Positions 52,257 to 60,141 of a stretch of 64,000 bases of DNA are shown piece after piece. The stretch lies in the NCBI RefSeq assembly GCF_024172085.1, contig NZ_JAMZDZ010000001.1:8800411-8864410 (forward strand). Direction: 5' to 3'. Source of the stretch: Hamadaea flava (GTDB lineage Bacteria > Actinomycetota > Actinomycetes > Mycobacteriales > Micromonosporaceae). The notes beneath the pieces were generated by a model. It was not told where the DNA came from. It saw only the letters and a program-made list of their open reading frames with translations, and did no database searches. Position 1 is the stretch's first letter. Each line of letters begins with the position of its first letter. Made by a program: the position numbers and the translations under genes.

Positions 52257-54365
52257 CTAAGGGGCGACCCCGTTGGAGAGAGGGAAATCGTCGCGGCCGA
52301 CGTGTGCCGGCCCGGGGAGCTTCTCCTTCGGCAGCTGCCTGGCGACACTGTAGCCGGAGACCACGCCGGACCAGATCCGGAACGACGCCGACGCGGTGAT
52401 CGAAGCCTTCGTCTTCGGGTCGATCACCGGATACGTGCCCGCCGCGTTGCCGGCCCACACCGCGACCGTGATCTGTTTGGTGAACCCGACGAGCCAGGCG
52501 TCAGAGTTGTCGGCGGTCGGGACGGGCTGGCCGGAGGCGTCCAGTCTCGTTCCCTCCCACGCGCCGCCGACGGTGGCGATCTCCCGGCCGCCCACCGTGG
52601 CGCCCCAGTTTCGGTCGGCGGCCGCCCGGGTCATGGCGTACGTGACGTCGTCGGCGACCGTCCGGCGCATCACCTGCTGGGGTTCGAGCTTCACGCCCGC
52701 TTTCTGCACCACGACGTACTCGCCGGTGGCGGGGTCCTTCTTCTCGACCTTCGCCACGAAGTGCGGCTTGTTGTAGATCCCGCCGTTGGCGATCGTCGCG
52801 ACGCCGGCCGCGTTGTCCAGCACCGTGATCGGGTACTTTCCGTAACCGACCTGCCGGTCGAACGGGCTTCGGTCGGTGGGGTCCTGGAACCGGCCGTCGG
52901 AGATCATCTCCTTGCCGTCGACGTTCCACATGCACTTGACACCCGCCTGGTACGCCATCTTGACGACCGACCCGGGACCGATCTGCCGGGCGATCCAGTA
53001 GAACGGCACGTTGAAGGACTTCACGAAGCTGTCCTCCAGCGTGCAGTAGTCCCTGCAAGCGGTGTTGGGTACGCCGCTGTTGCCGACCTTGATCTTGTCG
53101 TCGGTCGTGAACGGCATGGCCTTCCAGTGCGACTGCAATGACGCGCCCGCCTCCAGGGCCGCCGCGAGCGTGTACACCTTCATGGTGCCGCCCGGCGGAT
53201 GCCCGCCGATGAGAGTGCGGTCGGCTGTGTTGACGCCCGCCTGGTCCAGCTCCATGGCGTCGAGGCCGCCGTAGTACGCCAGCACCGCGCCGCTGGTGTG
53301 GTCGAGGACCACCCCGGCCGCCTCCAGATCCTGCTGGACCTTGCCGTTCGTGTCGCGTACGACGGTGCGGCCATAGAGCTCCGAGCCCTTCAGGTCCGGC
53401 CGTGCCGCCTGCTCCAGCAGCCGCTGCGCCTCGGGATCGATCGTCGTGGTGACCCGATAGCCGCCGGACCTGAGGTCGGCCGGCTCGATGCCCTGCGCCT
53501 TGAGCTCCTCGTACACGTGGTTCACGACGTTGCCGGTCGCGCGGCCCACGCCTTCACCGGGCTTGACACGCAGACCCCACTCGGCGGACGGGGTAACCGT
53601 CGCGTACGCCCGGAAGGTGGGGAACTCCAGTGTGGACTTCTCCGCGGCGGTGATCCACTGCCCGACCATGTTGGCGAGCACGTAGCCCCAGCGGTCCTTG
53701 GCGTCAGCCGGGTGCGCCTCCGGATCGAACGGGCTCAGCCCGCCGCCGCTGTCGTAGGGCTGCTTGAGCACCGAGCCGAGCACGGCAGCCTCCGCCAAGG
53801 TCAGATCCTTGGCGGACTTGCCGAAGTACGCCTGCGCGGCGGTCTCCACCCCGACCGCGCCCCGGCCGAAGTCGGCGCTGTTCAGGTAGAACCCCATGAT
53901 GGAGAGCTTGTCGTAGCGCTCCTCCAGCTTGCGGGCGAGCACCGTCTCCCGGGCCGAGCCCATCTCGGCGGCGACGGCGATCCGCACATACAGGTGGGTC
54001 AGCTCCGAGCCCCGGAACGAATCCTCGAAGAAGTCCTTGTCCTGCCCGGCGATCAGCGCGTTACGGACCTTCTCGGGGAGGGCGGCCATCGGCACGTCCA
54101 CCCGGTTCACCGTGCCGAGCTGCGCGAGCTGCGTCTTGCCGTCGGCGGCCATGATCGCGGTGGCCTGGGCCGGGTGGAAGTTCTCGGGAACCAGGACGTC
54201 CACGCTGTCCACGTAGTACGAAACGCCGATCAGTCCGCCGCCGACCAGGACGACCAGCGTCGCGACCGACGCGGCGAGCACCTTGAGCCCTCGCCTGCGC
54301 CGTCGGCCGCCGCTCTTCGAGTCGGTCTGCTCCGCGCCGTCCTGCGCCTGCTCGTTCGAGGTCAT
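52257..54365 (-). CDS. Class A penicillin-binding-protein homologue with substituted catalytic residues
   Basis: 702-aa membrane protein with short basic cytoplasmic tail (GGRRRRRGLK), one helix, a GT51-like region (~65-240) and a transpeptidase-like domain (~330-690). Catalytic changes: the GT51 EDxxF motif reads QDKDFF (Glu to Gln, GAG to CAG); the GGSTITQQ segment is missing; the transpeptidase SxxK reads GTMK in HPPGGTMKVY (Ser to Gly, codon GGC); KTG reads VGG in TVGGAWEG. SFN keeps the SxN motif. So both activities are probably lost; it may be a scaffold or regulator of cell-wall synthesis. ATG 54365 has no clear ribosome site. Confidence 0.8.
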   Translation of the reverse strand: MTSNEQAQDGAEQTDSKSGGRRRRRGLKVLAASVATLVVLVGGGLIGVSYYVDSVDVLVPENFHPAQATAIMAADGKTQLAQLGTVNRVDVPMAALPEKVRNALIAGQDKDFFEDSFRGSELTHLYVRIAVAAEMGSARETVLARKLEERYDKLSIMGFYLNSADFGRGAVGVETAAQAYFGKSAKDLTLAEAAVLGSVLKQPYDSGGGLSPFDPEAHPADAKDRWGYVLANMVGQWITAAEKSTLEFPTFRAYATVTPSAEWGLRVKPGEGVGRATGNVVNHVYEELKAQGIEPADLRSGGYRVTTTIDPEAQRLLEQAARPDLKGSELYGRTVVRDTNGKVQQDLEAAGVVLDHTSGAVLAYYGGLDAMELDQAGVNTADRTLIGGHPPGGTMKVYTLAAALEAGASLQSHWKAMPFTTDDKIKVGNSGVPNTACRDYCTLEDSFVKSFNVPFYWIARQIGPGSVVKMAYQAGVKCMWNVDGKEMISDGRFQDPTDRSPFDRQVGYGKYPITVLDNAAGVATIANGGIYNKPHFVAKVEKKDPATGEYVVVQKAGVKLEPQQVMRRTVADDVTYAMTRAAADRNWGATVGGREIATVGGAWEGTRLDASGQPVPTADNSDAWLVGFTKQITVAVWAGNAAGTYPVIDPKTKASITASASFRIWSGVVSGYSVARQLPKEKLPGPAHVGRDDFPLSNGVAP

Positions 54366-54503
54366 CCCACATCCCGTTCCGCCGTGACAGTTCACGCGCC
54401 GAGATGCCAGACGCGCGAACCGGTGTCGATGGTTGCCGGTCGGCGTCAGCGTACGGAAGACGACAGCGTTGCGAGGCCCCGTCGGAGTCGGCCCACGCGT
54501 GCA

Positions 54504-54528
54504 CCGTCGCCGGTGGTACCGGCGACGG
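54504..54528. terminator. Terminator hairpin after the VOC gene
   Basis: 10-bp perfect stem (54504-54513 with 54519-54528) and 5-nt loop TGGTA, 33 bp after the VOC stop on the minus strand. Confidence 0.7.
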
Positions 54529-54561
54529 CGGTCAAGCGCTACCGGGATGATCCCGTCGGGC

Positions 54562-55041
54562 TCAGCCCTGCTGCTGTGCCGCCCACTCGGCGACGCGGCG
54601 GGCGCTCTCCTCCGGCGAGAGGTCTTCGACCCGGGTCATGATCGTCCAGCGTACGCCGAACGGGTCGCGGATCGAGGCGTACCGGTCACCCGAGACGAAG
54701 GTCATCAGCGGCTCGCGTACCGTCGCGCCGGCCGCCTCAGCCCGCGCGACGAGCGCGTCGGCGTCGGCGCAGTAGAGCCCCATCGAGTAGCAGTCGTCGT
54801 CGCCCGCGGGGCCGGCGACCAGGTGATACGCCGGGGTGGGCTCGCCCAGCTGGAGATGCCCGTGGCCGAAGTCGAGGTCGGCGTGCACGACGACCCCGCC
54901 CATCTCCGTCACGTCGGCGATCTTCGCGCCGAAGACCTCCTCGTAGAAGGCCACGGCCTTGCCCGCGTCCGGGACTGCCAGGAACGGGGTGAGGCTGGTG
55001 TGGCCGTTGGGAATGCCGTTGGTGGTGTACTGACCGTTCAT
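54562..55041 (-). CDS. VOC/glyoxalase-family protein (PhnB-like)
   Basis: 159-aa vicinal-oxygen-chelate protein: TSLTPFLAVPDAGKAVAFYEEVFGAKI is the PhnB/glyoxalase opening and RYASIRDPFGVRWTIMTRVED the closing metal region. ATG 55041 is the natural start. Metal-dependent isomerase or antibiotic-binding roles are known in the family; here unassigned. It is divergent from an AraC regulator across 147 bp, which may control it. Confidence 0.85.
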   Translation of the reverse strand: MNGQYTTNGIPNGHTSLTPFLAVPDAGKAVAFYEEVFGAKIADVTEMGGVVVHADLDFGHGHLQLGEPTPAYHLVAGPAGDDDCYSMGLYCADADALVARAEAAGATVREPLMTFVSGDRYASIRDPFGVRWTIMTRVEDLSPEESARRVAEWAAQQQG

Positions 55042-55188
55042 GCCCTCGACGCTAGGCGTGGGCGGGGGTGGGCGGCTTGGAGATTCCCGCCAGCTTGGCT
55101 CACCTGACCTGCTTCGTCTGCGGCCTGCTTCGTCGGCGGCCTGCTCCGGCTGCCGGGCCACGGCTCCCGGTCCCGGTAGGCTCGGCGG

Positions 55189-55977
55189 GTGACCAGCAAG
55201 GACCGCGGCATCCTCTACCCGGCACGACTGCCGGACTTCCATCGGCTGCCCGCGCCGGAGCCGATCGCCGAGCTGGTCCGCTGGTTCTGGATCCCCGAAT
55301 GGGACATCGCGCCCGGCCGCGTCTCACGGCAGCACATCGTGTCGTTTCCGGCGAGCAATCTGGTCGTGCAGCCGGAGCTGGTCATGCTGTCCGGCCCGAC
55401 GACGCGGGCGTCCTACCGTGACCTGACCGGCCGGGGCTGGGCGGTCGGCGCGCTGCTACGCCCGGCGGCGATGCCCACCTTCACGGCGGCGCCCGGCGAT
55501 CTGCGCGACACCGTGGCCCCGTTCGAGGCTCCCGACCTGCACGAAGCGGTCGTCGAAGCCATGACGGCCGCCGACCGGGACGAACGGCATGCCACCGCGA
55601 TCGAGGTGTTCTCGACCTGGTTCGCCAAAAACGCGCTCAACGTCAGCGACCAGGGCCGCCAGGCCAACGAGCTGGCCGAGCTGCTGGACGGCGACGCCGA
55701 GGTGCGTACGCTCGACGACGCCGCCGCGCGGATGCACGTGGCCCCGCGTACGCTGCACCGCCTGGCCACCCGATACGTCGGCCTGAGTCCAGCCGAGATG
55801 ATCCGCCGCCGTCGACTGCAGGAGGCCGCCGAGCGGGTCCGGACCGGACCCGGGGTGAGCCTCGCCGAGATCGCCACCGAACTCGGGTACGCCGACCACG
55901 GCCACCTCACCCGCGAGTTCCGGGAACGGCTCGGGTTCACCCCGAGCGGCTATCGCGCCGAGACCGACGAGAGCTGA
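55189..55977 (+). CDS. AraC-family regulator
   Basis: 262-aa regulator with an N-terminal effector domain (DUF6597-like, PEPIAELVRWFWIPEWDI) and C-terminal double HTH: LDDAAARMHVAPRTLHRLATRYVGLSPAEMIRRRRL and LAEIATELGYADHGHLTREFRERLGFTPSGYR. GTG start at 55189. Divergent from the VOC gene, a common pairing. The effector is unknown. Confidence 0.9.
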   Translation: MTSKDRGILYPARLPDFHRLPAPEPIAELVRWFWIPEWDIAPGRVSRQHIVSFPASNLVVQPELVMLSGPTTRASYRDLTGRGWAVGALLRPAAMPTFTAAPGDLRDTVAPFEAPDLHEAVVEAMTAADRDERHATAIEVFSTWFAKNALNVSDQGRQANELAELLDGDAEVRTLDDAAARMHVAPRTLHRLATRYVGLSPAEMIRRRRLQEAAERVRTGPGVSLAEIATELGYADHGHLTREFRERLGFTPSGYRAETDES

Positions 55978-56006
55978 CCGGCCGGACTGCTCAGACGCCG
56001 GACTGC

Positions 56007-56231
56007 TCAGACGACTAGGCGGTGGTGGTAGTTCCAGTCGGCGCCGCCGTAACCGCGGGGCGTCTCATGATCCGGCCGCCCCTCGGGACCGAAGTCACGG
56101 TCGGCCACGGACAAGTGGCTGTGCTCCGACGCGAAGTCCGGTTCCAGCTCCAGATCGAGCAGATCCTCGGCGTTCGTGCGGCCGGCTTCGCCGAACCAAC
56201 GGTCGACCATGATCAGCACCCCGTTTCCCAT
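56007..56231 (-). CDS. Small acidic hypothetical protein
   Basis: 74-aa protein, MGNGVLIMVDRWF start, then acidic NAEDLLDLELEPDFASEHSHLSV and a C-terminal WNYHHRLVV. No signal, no membrane helix, no motif I recognise. ATG 56231 is chosen for the GAGGAGGG just upstream; 18 more codons are open. Convergent with the AraC gene and divergent from the dehydrogenase, so it is a stand-alone gene. Reality is supported by the ribosome site and by codon use only. Confidence 0.5.
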   Translation of the reverse strand: MGNGVLIMVDRWFGEAGRTNAEDLLDLELEPDFASEHSHLSVADRDFGPEGRPDHETPRGYGGADWNYHHRLVV

Positions 56232-56308
56232 TGTCCCTCCTCGGCCGGTCACCGCGCCGGAGAAGCGGCCGATCGCCGGGTTCACCGAGCCGTGCCATGA
56301 TCGGGATC

Positions 56309-57184
56309 ATGACCGACAAGACGACTGTCGCAGTGCTGGGCACTGGGATCATGGGCGCGGCGATGGCCCGCAACCTCGCACGCGCCGGGCATGCCGTGCG
56401 GGCCTGGAACCGGAGCCGGGACAAGGCGGAGCCGCTGGCGGCCGACGGCGTACTGGTGGCCGAGTCGCCCTCCGAAGCCGTGCAGGACGCCGACGTCGTG
56501 CTGACGATGCTCTTCGACGACTCCGCGGTGGCGGCGGTGATGCGCCAGGCGGCCACCGCGCTGCGGCCTGGGACCGTCTGGATCCAGTCGACCACCGTGG
56601 CCCTCGACGCAGTCGCCGAACTGGCCGAGTTCGCCACCGAGCACGGGCTGGTGTTCTACGACGCCCCCGTCCTGGGTACGCGCCAGCCGGCCGAGGCCGG
56701 CAAACTGTTGATCCTCGCGGCCGGTCCGATTGGTGCCCGGGACCTCGTCGCCCCCATCTTCGACGCCGTCGGCGTGCGTACGATGTGGACCGGCGAGGAC
56801 GGCGCAGCCGGCGCCTCCACCCGGTTGAAGCTCGTGGTCAACAGCTGGGTGCTGGCTGCCACCAACGCCATCGGCGAAGTGCTGGCCTTGGCCGGCGCGC
56901 TCGGCGTCGACCCCGACGGATTCTTCGAGGCGATCGACGGCGGGCCGCTCGACATGGGGTACGCGCACGTCAAGGCCGATCTCATCCGCACCGATCGGCT
57001 CAGCCCCGCTTCGTTCGCCGTCGCCACCGCCGCCAAGGACGCCGGGCTCATCGTGCGCGCCGGCGAGCAGAACGGCGTACGCCTCGACGTGGCGGCCGCG
57101 AGCGCGGAACGGCTACGGCGGGCCGCCGAGTCCGGCCACGCCGACGAGGACATGGCCGCGGCCTACTACGCCAGCTTCGACTGA
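56309..57184 (+). CDS. NAD(P)-dependent beta-hydroxyacid dehydrogenase-like protein
   Basis: 291-aa protein of the 6-phosphogluconate/3-hydroxyisobutyrate dehydrogenase superfamily: Rossmann GTGIMGAAMARNL at ~10-22, DAPVLGTRQPAEAGKLLILAAG substrate loop (the usual DAPVSGG is changed), conserved helix RLKLVVNSW with the catalytic Lys, and a C-terminal helical domain. Imine reductases share this fold and often have changes at these positions, so oxidoreductase is safer than a specific name. ATG 56309 (alternative 56297) follows the small hypothetical gene divergently. Confidence 0.87.
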   Translation: MTDKTTVAVLGTGIMGAAMARNLARAGHAVRAWNRSRDKAEPLAADGVLVAESPSEAVQDADVVLTMLFDDSAVAAVMRQAATALRPGTVWIQSTTVALDAVAELAEFATEHGLVFYDAPVLGTRQPAEAGKLLILAAGPIGARDLVAPIFDAVGVRTMWTGEDGAAGASTRLKLVVNSWVLAATNAIGEVLALAGALGVDPDGFFEAIDGGPLDMGYAHVKADLIRTDRLSPASFAVATAAKDAGLIVRAGEQNGVRLDVAAASAERLRRAAESGHADEDMAAAYYASFD

Positions 57185-57198
57185 AGTTCTCCCGCCGG

Positions 57199-58158
57199 TC
57201 AGTCGAGGGCGGCGGCGAAGCGGGCCGCGACCGCCGCCACCGCCGCGCGCAGTTCCGGCCCGCCCTCCACCCGGAAGGCGAACGGCACGGCGGCCAGCCA
57301 CTCTTGGGCGTACATCGCCGGGTTGTTCGTCGTGCCGATCACGCGGCAGCCGTCGCCCCACGGCTCCAGCCGGCCCATCGTCGACCGGATCCACGGCGCG
57401 ACCTCGGCCAGGGGCGCGTCGAACACCACGCGGGTCTCCATCGGCCAGCCCGATCCCAGGTTCTCCTCCAGGGCGAGCACCGGATCGAGGCCCTCGGGCG
57501 GCTGGAACTCCTCACCCGTCGGTTCGACGCCGCGGATGCGGTCCACGCGATAGGTGCGTACGGCGTCGGCGCGCAGCGAGTGGCACAACAGGTACCAGCG
57601 TCCATATCGGACGACGACCGCCCATGGGTCGACGTCGCCCTGCCACTCGCCGGAATCCCCACGGGGACTGCGATACGTCAGCCGTACGCGTTTGTGCTCC
57701 GCGACGGCGGCGATCAGGGCACTGGTGGTTGCGGGGTCGGGGCGGGACGCGTTCCGGTCCGGCGTGGCCGCGATGTTCTCCCGCAACGCCGCCGCCTCCC
57801 GCCCGATCTTCTCCGGCAGCGCGCGGATGACCTTCACGAGGGCCGAGCCGACCGTGTCCTCGGCGTCGGTCGCGCCGGGCTGGCCGTCCAGCACCGCCAT
57901 CACCAGGGCGAGCGCCTCACCTTGCGAGAAGACGATCGGCGGAAGGCGTACGCCTCGGCCCAGCCGGTAGCCGCCGTGCGGACCGCGCACCGCCTCCACC
58001 GGTACGCCCGCCTCCCGCAGGATCTCCACGTAGCGGCGGGCGGCGCGCTCGGTGACGCCCAGCCGATCGCCCAACTCGTCGGCGGTGACGCCGGGCCGGG
58101 TCTGCAGGATCTCCAACGCGCGCAGCGCGCGGGCGGTCGGGCTCGATTCGGACGGCAC
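57199..58158 (-). CDS. WYL-domain transcriptional regulator (HTH_11)
   Basis: 319-aa regulator: N-terminal DeoR-like winged helix (ALEILQTRPGVTADELGDRLGVTERAARRYVEILREAGVPV) and a WYL domain (RLTYRSPRGDSGEWQGDVDPWAVVVRYGRWYLLCHSLRADAVRTYRVDRI), known to bind nucleic acid or nucleotide ligands. It is divergent from a hydrolase gene, 107 bp apart, the probable target. Starts at ATG 58158. Confidence 0.9.
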   Translation of the reverse strand: MPSESSPTARALRALEILQTRPGVTADELGDRLGVTERAARRYVEILREAGVPVEAVRGPHGGYRLGRGVRLPPIVFSQGEALALVMAVLDGQPGATDAEDTVGSALVKVIRALPEKIGREAAALRENIAATPDRNASRPDPATTSALIAAVAEHKRVRLTYRSPRGDSGEWQGDVDPWAVVVRYGRWYLLCHSLRADAVRTYRVDRIRGVEPTGEEFQPPEGLDPVLALEENLGSGWPMETRVVFDAPLAEVAPWIRSTMGRLEPWGDGCRVIGTTNNPAMYAQEWLAAVPFAFRVEGGPELRAAVAAVAARFAAALD

Positions 58159-58265
58159 CCGGCCAGCCTAGACTTGCTCGAACGCGAACCGGAAGTAGAT
58201 CGTCCGGAATAGGGTCTACGGTGACCGGGTAAGTGATCACCGACCCGTCAGAAAGCGACTTCGAC

Positions 58266-58952
58266 ATGGACATCCTGCTCATCGGCGGACTCTGGCTCAC
58301 CGGCGCGGCCTGGGACGAGGTGGTCCCCGAGCTGACCGCACTCGGGCATCGGCCGGTCGCCGTCACGCTGCCCGGCCAGGGCGCCGAACCGTCCGACGCG
58401 ACGCTCGCCGACCAGCTCGCCACGGTGCTCGCCGCCGTCGACGCGGCCTCGGGCAAGCCGCTGGTCGTCGGCCACTCCGGTGCCTGCACGCTGGCCTGGC
58501 TCGCCGCCGACGCCCGCCCGGACCAGGTCGCGAAGGTGGCGCTGATCGGCGGGTTCCCGTCCGCCGACGGCGAGAAGTACGCCGCCTTCTTCGACATCGC
58601 CGACGGCGTCATGCGGTTCCCCGGCTGGGGCCCGTTCGAAGGAGCCGACTCCGCCGACCTCGACGAGGCGACCCGGCAGCGATTCGCCGACGCGGCGGTC
58701 CCGGTGCCGGAAGGCGTCGCCCACGGCGTGGTACGCCTGACCGACGACCGTCGCTACGACGTTCCGGTGGTCCTGGTGTGCCCGGAGTTCAGCCCGGCCC
58801 AGGCCCGCGAGTGGGTCGACGGGGGTGAAGTCCCCGAGCTGGCCAAGGCCAAGCACGTCGAGTACGTCGACATCGACTCCGGGCACTGGCCGATGTTCAG
58901 CAAGCCCGCCGAGCTGGCCCGGGTCCTGGCCGGGCTCGCCGACGCAGCCTGA
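58266..58952 (+). CDS. Alpha/beta hydrolase
   Basis: 228-aa compact hydrolase: MDILLIGGLWLTGAAWDEVVPEL oxyanion segment, nucleophile elbow VVGHSGACTLAW (GxSxG, Ser ~79), acid-loop near VLVCPEF and His in DSGHWPMFSKP. It resembles actinobacterial esterases of the RsbQ/EstA type. ATG 58266 follows GAAAGC. Divergent from the WYL regulator and ending just before a complex hairpin. Confidence 0.87.
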   Translation: MDILLIGGLWLTGAAWDEVVPELTALGHRPVAVTLPGQGAEPSDATLADQLATVLAAVDAASGKPLVVGHSGACTLAWLAADARPDQVAKVALIGGFPSADGEKYAAFFDIADGVMRFPGWGPFEGADSADLDEATRQRFADAAVPVPEGVAHGVVRLTDDRRYDVPVVLVCPEFSPAQAREWVDGGEVPELAKAKHVEYVDIDSGHWPMFSKPAELARVLAGLADAA

Positions 58953-58968
58953 GCTGCCGGTCGATCCG

Positions 58969-59077
58969 GCCGACTCGCATGATCAACGGAGTTGCCGACT
59001 CGCATGATCAACGGAGTAATCGCGCGCCATGGCCGCCATGGCCGCCATGGCCCCACGATTACTCCGTTGATCATGCG
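58969..59077. repeat. Direct repeat pair plus 22-bp inverted repeat with triplicated loop
   Basis: Two copies of a 24-bp unit starting GCCGACTCGCATG (58969-58992, 58994-59017; period 25). The second copy starts the left arm of a perfect 22-bp stem (59001-59022 with 59056-59077). The 33-nt loop contains GGCCGCCAT in tandem. Sits between convergent genes, so a bidirectional terminator role is likely; the repeated loop is unusual. Confidence 0.8.
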
Positions 59078-59096
59078 CGGCAGCCCACGCGGCCCC

Positions 59097-60095
59097 TCAC
59101 CGTGGTGAGGGCAGCCCGAACCACGACAGCGCCTCGGCGTCGAACCGGACCATCCGCCGGATCCGGTCGCCGCTCAACGTCACCGCCATCAGGCCGAACG
59201 CGGTCTGCGTACCGTCTGGTTCCGGCCGGTAGATCGCGAACGCGGGGGAGCCGTTGGCGCGCGTCGGCACGAGGGCGTACCGGCGGCCGGAGCTGAACAC
59301 GACCTGGCAGAACGCGGTCACCGCCGCCAATCCCTCGTACTCGAAAGGCACCGGCGGCATCGCGATGAACACGTCGTCGGTCAGCAACGCCACCAGCGCG
59401 TCGACGTCGGCCGACTCGTACGCGCTGACGAACTTCGCGACGATGGCGTCCTCGGCAGCTGACGCGGTCGGTGGCGCGGGTGCGCGGTCGGCACTGGCCG
59501 GCAGGCGCGTCTGTAGTCCGGCTCGTGCCCGCCGCAGTGCGCTGGTGACCGACTCGACCGTCGAGTCCAGCATCTCGGCGACCTCGGTGGCGTGGAATCC
59601 CAGCACGTCCCGCAGCACCAGCACGGCGAGCTGACGCGGTGGCAGGATCTGCAACGCGGTCACGAAGGCGAGCGAGATCGACTCGGTCTGCTCATACCGC
59701 GCCTCCGGCCCCACCGGTACGCCCGAAGCCCCGGCCAGCAGCGCGTCCGGATACGGCTCCAGCCACGGCACCTCGCCGAGCCGGGTCGGCTCCGGTGGGG
59801 CCATCCCCGTCCAGCCCCATTCCCGGGCTGGGCGGCGACGAGCCGAGCGCAGCGTGTTGAGGCACCGGTTCGTGGCGATCCGGTAGAGCCAGGTCCGGAT
59901 CGAGGCGCGTTCGCCGAATCCGGCCAGCCCCTGCCAGGCGGCCAGCATCGTGTCCTGGAGCGCGTCCTCGGCGTCCTGGACCGAGCCCAGCATCCGGTAG
60001 CAGTGCACATGCAGCTCCCGGCGGTGCGGCTCGGTCAGCGCCCGGAACGCGTCGCCGTCGCCGGCGCGCGCCCGGGAGATCAGATCCGTCGTCAC
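59097..60095 (-). CDS. ECF sigma factor with SnoaL-like C-terminus (SigG type)
   Basis: 332-aa sigma factor. Region 2 is HCYRMLGSVQDAEDALQDTMLAAWQGLAGFGERASIRTWLYRIATNRCLN, region 4 LPPRQLAVLVLRDVLGFHATEVAEMLDSTVESVTSALRRARAGL. The WLEPYPD linker between them and a ~130-residue SnoaL-like tail (FVSAYESADVDALVALL) are typical of SigG/TIGR02960-like sigma factors. GTG 60095 is preferred because GGAAGG lies ~10 nt before it and because the longer frame would overlap the MFS gene. No anti-sigma gene adjacent; the tail may do the regulating. Confidence 0.88.
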   Translation of the reverse strand: MTTDLISRARAGDGDAFRALTEPHRRELHVHCYRMLGSVQDAEDALQDTMLAAWQGLAGFGERASIRTWLYRIATNRCLNTLRSARRRPAREWGWTGMAPPEPTRLGEVPWLEPYPDALLAGASGVPVGPEARYEQTESISLAFVTALQILPPRQLAVLVLRDVLGFHATEVAEMLDSTVESVTSALRRARAGLQTRLPASADRAPAPPTASAAEDAIVAKFVSAYESADVDALVALLTDDVFIAMPPVPFEYEGLAAVTAFCQVVFSSGRRYALVPTRANGSPAFAIYRPEPDGTQTAFGLMAVTLSGDRIRRMVRFDAEALSWFGLPSPR

Positions 60096-60141
60096 TGCTG
60101 ACCAGTCCTTCCGCTGTCGTACTTCCATCCTGACGGCATCC

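Noticed and set aside
58969..59017. CRISPR-like repeats
   Set aside because: Only two copies with 1-bp spacing and part of a hairpin; no cas genes.
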